Positions 62,974 to 64,000 of a DNA stretch of 64,000 bases are shown here, piece after piece. The position numbers and the translations under genes are program-made. The DNA is from Bolinopsis microptera (lineage: Eukaryota > Ctenophora > Tentaculata > Lobata > Bolinopsidae): the NCBI RefSeq assembly GCF_026151205.1, contig NC_087073.1, positions 14,217,837 to 14,281,836 on the forward strand, given 5' to 3'. Every line of letters begins with the position of its first letter. Positions within the stretch are counted from its first letter, which is position 1. The notes under the pieces are model-generated. The model saw only the letters and a list, made by a program, of their open reading frames with translations. It searched no databases and had not been told where the DNA came from.

Positions 62974-64000
62974 ATGGCTCCAAGCATTCCTGTTGTAGTT
63001 CACTTCGCTGTTGCAGCATTCTTCGGGAATGTTGCCTTCTGCGCCATGGGCTTCGGGATGGGAATTTGCTTCCTCTTTCTCTATCAGATAGGTGCTATTG
63101 CAGGACTAATGGAATGCTGTGGACTACCTGGTTTAAAGAATGCTGTTTTTCTTCAAACTATAGCGTTGGCAGTGATTCAACCCATCATGCTCTGGAATGT
63201 GGGACTCAGGAACAACATCAGGTGGGAGATAATGCTACTGATGATACCCTCACAGCTGGTGGCAGCTCCTTTGGGGCAGTATCTTCAGGACTACACTCCA
63301 GCTCCCGTTCTTAAAACCATTGTTGGTGTACTGACCATCGGAGTTGCAGGCTGGCAAATCTTCAATATCTATTGCTCGACTAGAAGCAGAGGTCCAGCGA
63401 TTCCTGTGGATTTAAATGAGGAAATAAAGAAGGAACCAGTATATTTTATGATTGGGAGTCAGAGATCAGGCAGCAACTGGCTTCAACTTTTGATCAATAA
63501 AAGGCATCCCAGTATCGCAGCCCCTCATCCTCCACACATCTTCAAGAATTTCTTTCCCATCCTTTCAAACTTTGGGAATTTATCCTCTGACACCAACTTT
63601 GACGGACTGGTAAATGCGGTATGCGATTTTGTAGAAGCAAACCCAGTGCCATGGCTGAACAAATCTCAGTCAGCGATTAAACTAAACCGATTGATGATCA
63701 AACAACAGTGTGAAGGTAAAAGAAGTCTGATAATGTTATTTGAGGTGATAATGGATATCTTTGCAAAAGCAAACGATTGTCAAACATGGATTTGTAAATC
63801 GATGACGGTAGGATTATACCAGGACGAGCTTTACAGACATTTTGGAGGCAGGTTAAGATACATCTACATCTACAGAGATCCGAGGGATGTTTGTCTGTCT
63901 TTCAAAGAGGCTCCCGTAGGGCCCGCTCACTACTTCATCATATCTACAACTTGGGCAATCCAGCAGAGGATTGCTCTTGATCTTCTGAAATCGTTCCCGT
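62974..64000 (+). CDS. TauE/SafE-like membrane half fused to a sulfotransferase (partial, runs off the window)
   Basis: An uninterrupted frame from ATG 62974 (in-frame TAG upstream at 62953, good start context AGGATGG) to the window edge, 342 residues so far. Residues about 5-126 hold four hydrophobic spans (starting VVVHFAVAAFFGN; then VFLQTIALAVIQPIMLW, IMLLMIPSQLVAAPLGQYL, LKTIVGVLTIGVAGWQIF) like one half of a TauE/SafE sulfite/anion exporter. Residues about 155-342 are a sulfotransferase: MIGSQRSGSNWLQ (about 159-171) is the 5'-phosphosulfate loop and YIYRDPRDVCLS (about 298-309) the 3'-phosphate site, both binding PAPS. Sulfate transfer at a membrane is the expected chemistry; the acceptor is unknown. 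Absence of introns over 1 kb is unusual next to the giant gene. Confidence 0.8.
   Translation, partial: MAPSIPVVVHFAVAAFFGNVAFCAMGFGMGICFLFLYQIGAIAGLMECCGLPGLKNAVFLQTIALAVIQPIMLWNVGLRNNIRWEIMLLMIPSQLVAAPLGQYLQDYTPAPVLKTIVGVLTIGVAGWQIFNIYCSTRSRGPAIPVDLNEEIKKEPVYFMIGSQRSGSNWLQLLINKRHPSIAAPHPPHIFKNFFPILSNFGNLSSDTNFDGLVNAVCDFVEANPVPWLNKSQSAIKLNRLMIKQQCEGKRSLIMLFEVIMDIFAKANDCQTWICKSMTVGLYQDELYRHFGGRLRYIYIYRDPRDVCLSFKEAPVGPAHYFIISTTWAIQQRIALDLLKSFP

Overview
This window is nuclear DNA of an animal. Genes are split into many small exons (about 75 to 340 bp) with GT-AG borders, introns are AT-rich, and the proteins are extracellular mosaics of MAM, LDL-receptor class A, Ig, SUEL lectin, LCCL, kringle, trefoil and pentraxin modules. 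That mix and the compact, intron-dense layout suggest an early-branching metazoan, most likely a cnidarian or similar lineage. This is inference; no marker gene fixes the species.

Layout. 1-5571: no gene recognised; it holds a TTAA-bounded foldback element with poly-G/poly-C ends (2511-3653) and a perfect (CT)164 tract (4719-5046). 5572-6900 (-): an intronless INF2-like formin N-terminal half without an FH2 domain, with a decayed partial copy beside it (about 7085-7300). 10120-13999 (+): a nine-exon, four-membrane-span, tetraspanin-like gene, one intron of which is almost entirely a 12-bp minisatellite. 16545-59626 (+): one giant gene. I traced 103 exons with consistent splice phases, 18,173 coding bases (about 6,058 codons) without a stop, carrying 23 MAM, 15 LDLa, 4 Ig, 2 SUEL, 2 F5/8-like, 2 WSC-like, 2 MGAT5-C-like domains and one each of LCCL, kringle, pentraxin, trefoil and an unnamed CC-rich domain. 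Its signal-peptide exon and true 3' end were not found with confidence. 62974-64000 (+, runs off the window): an intronless frame joining a TauE/SafE-like membrane half to a sulfotransferase domain.

Two further genes sit inside introns of the giant gene. On the same strand at 29337-29969 is an intronless 210-residue orphan with a TATA box. On the opposite strand at 41618-43568 is an intronless type I membrane protein with an Ig domain, whose cytoplasmic tail is broken by two frame changes. Mobile elements are mostly non-autonomous foldback/MITE types: 2511-3653, 40362-41097, 51682-54471, 61171-61630 and possibly 60118-62693.

The most interesting observation is in the giant gene. Three unrelated domains (kringle, pentraxin, CC-rich) are each nested inside a different MAM domain at the same phase-1 intron, so one intron position inside the MAM fold appears to have accepted foreign exons three times. 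Second is the membrane transporter-sulfotransferase fusion. Third is a set of minisatellites whose last unit abuts a 3' splice site.
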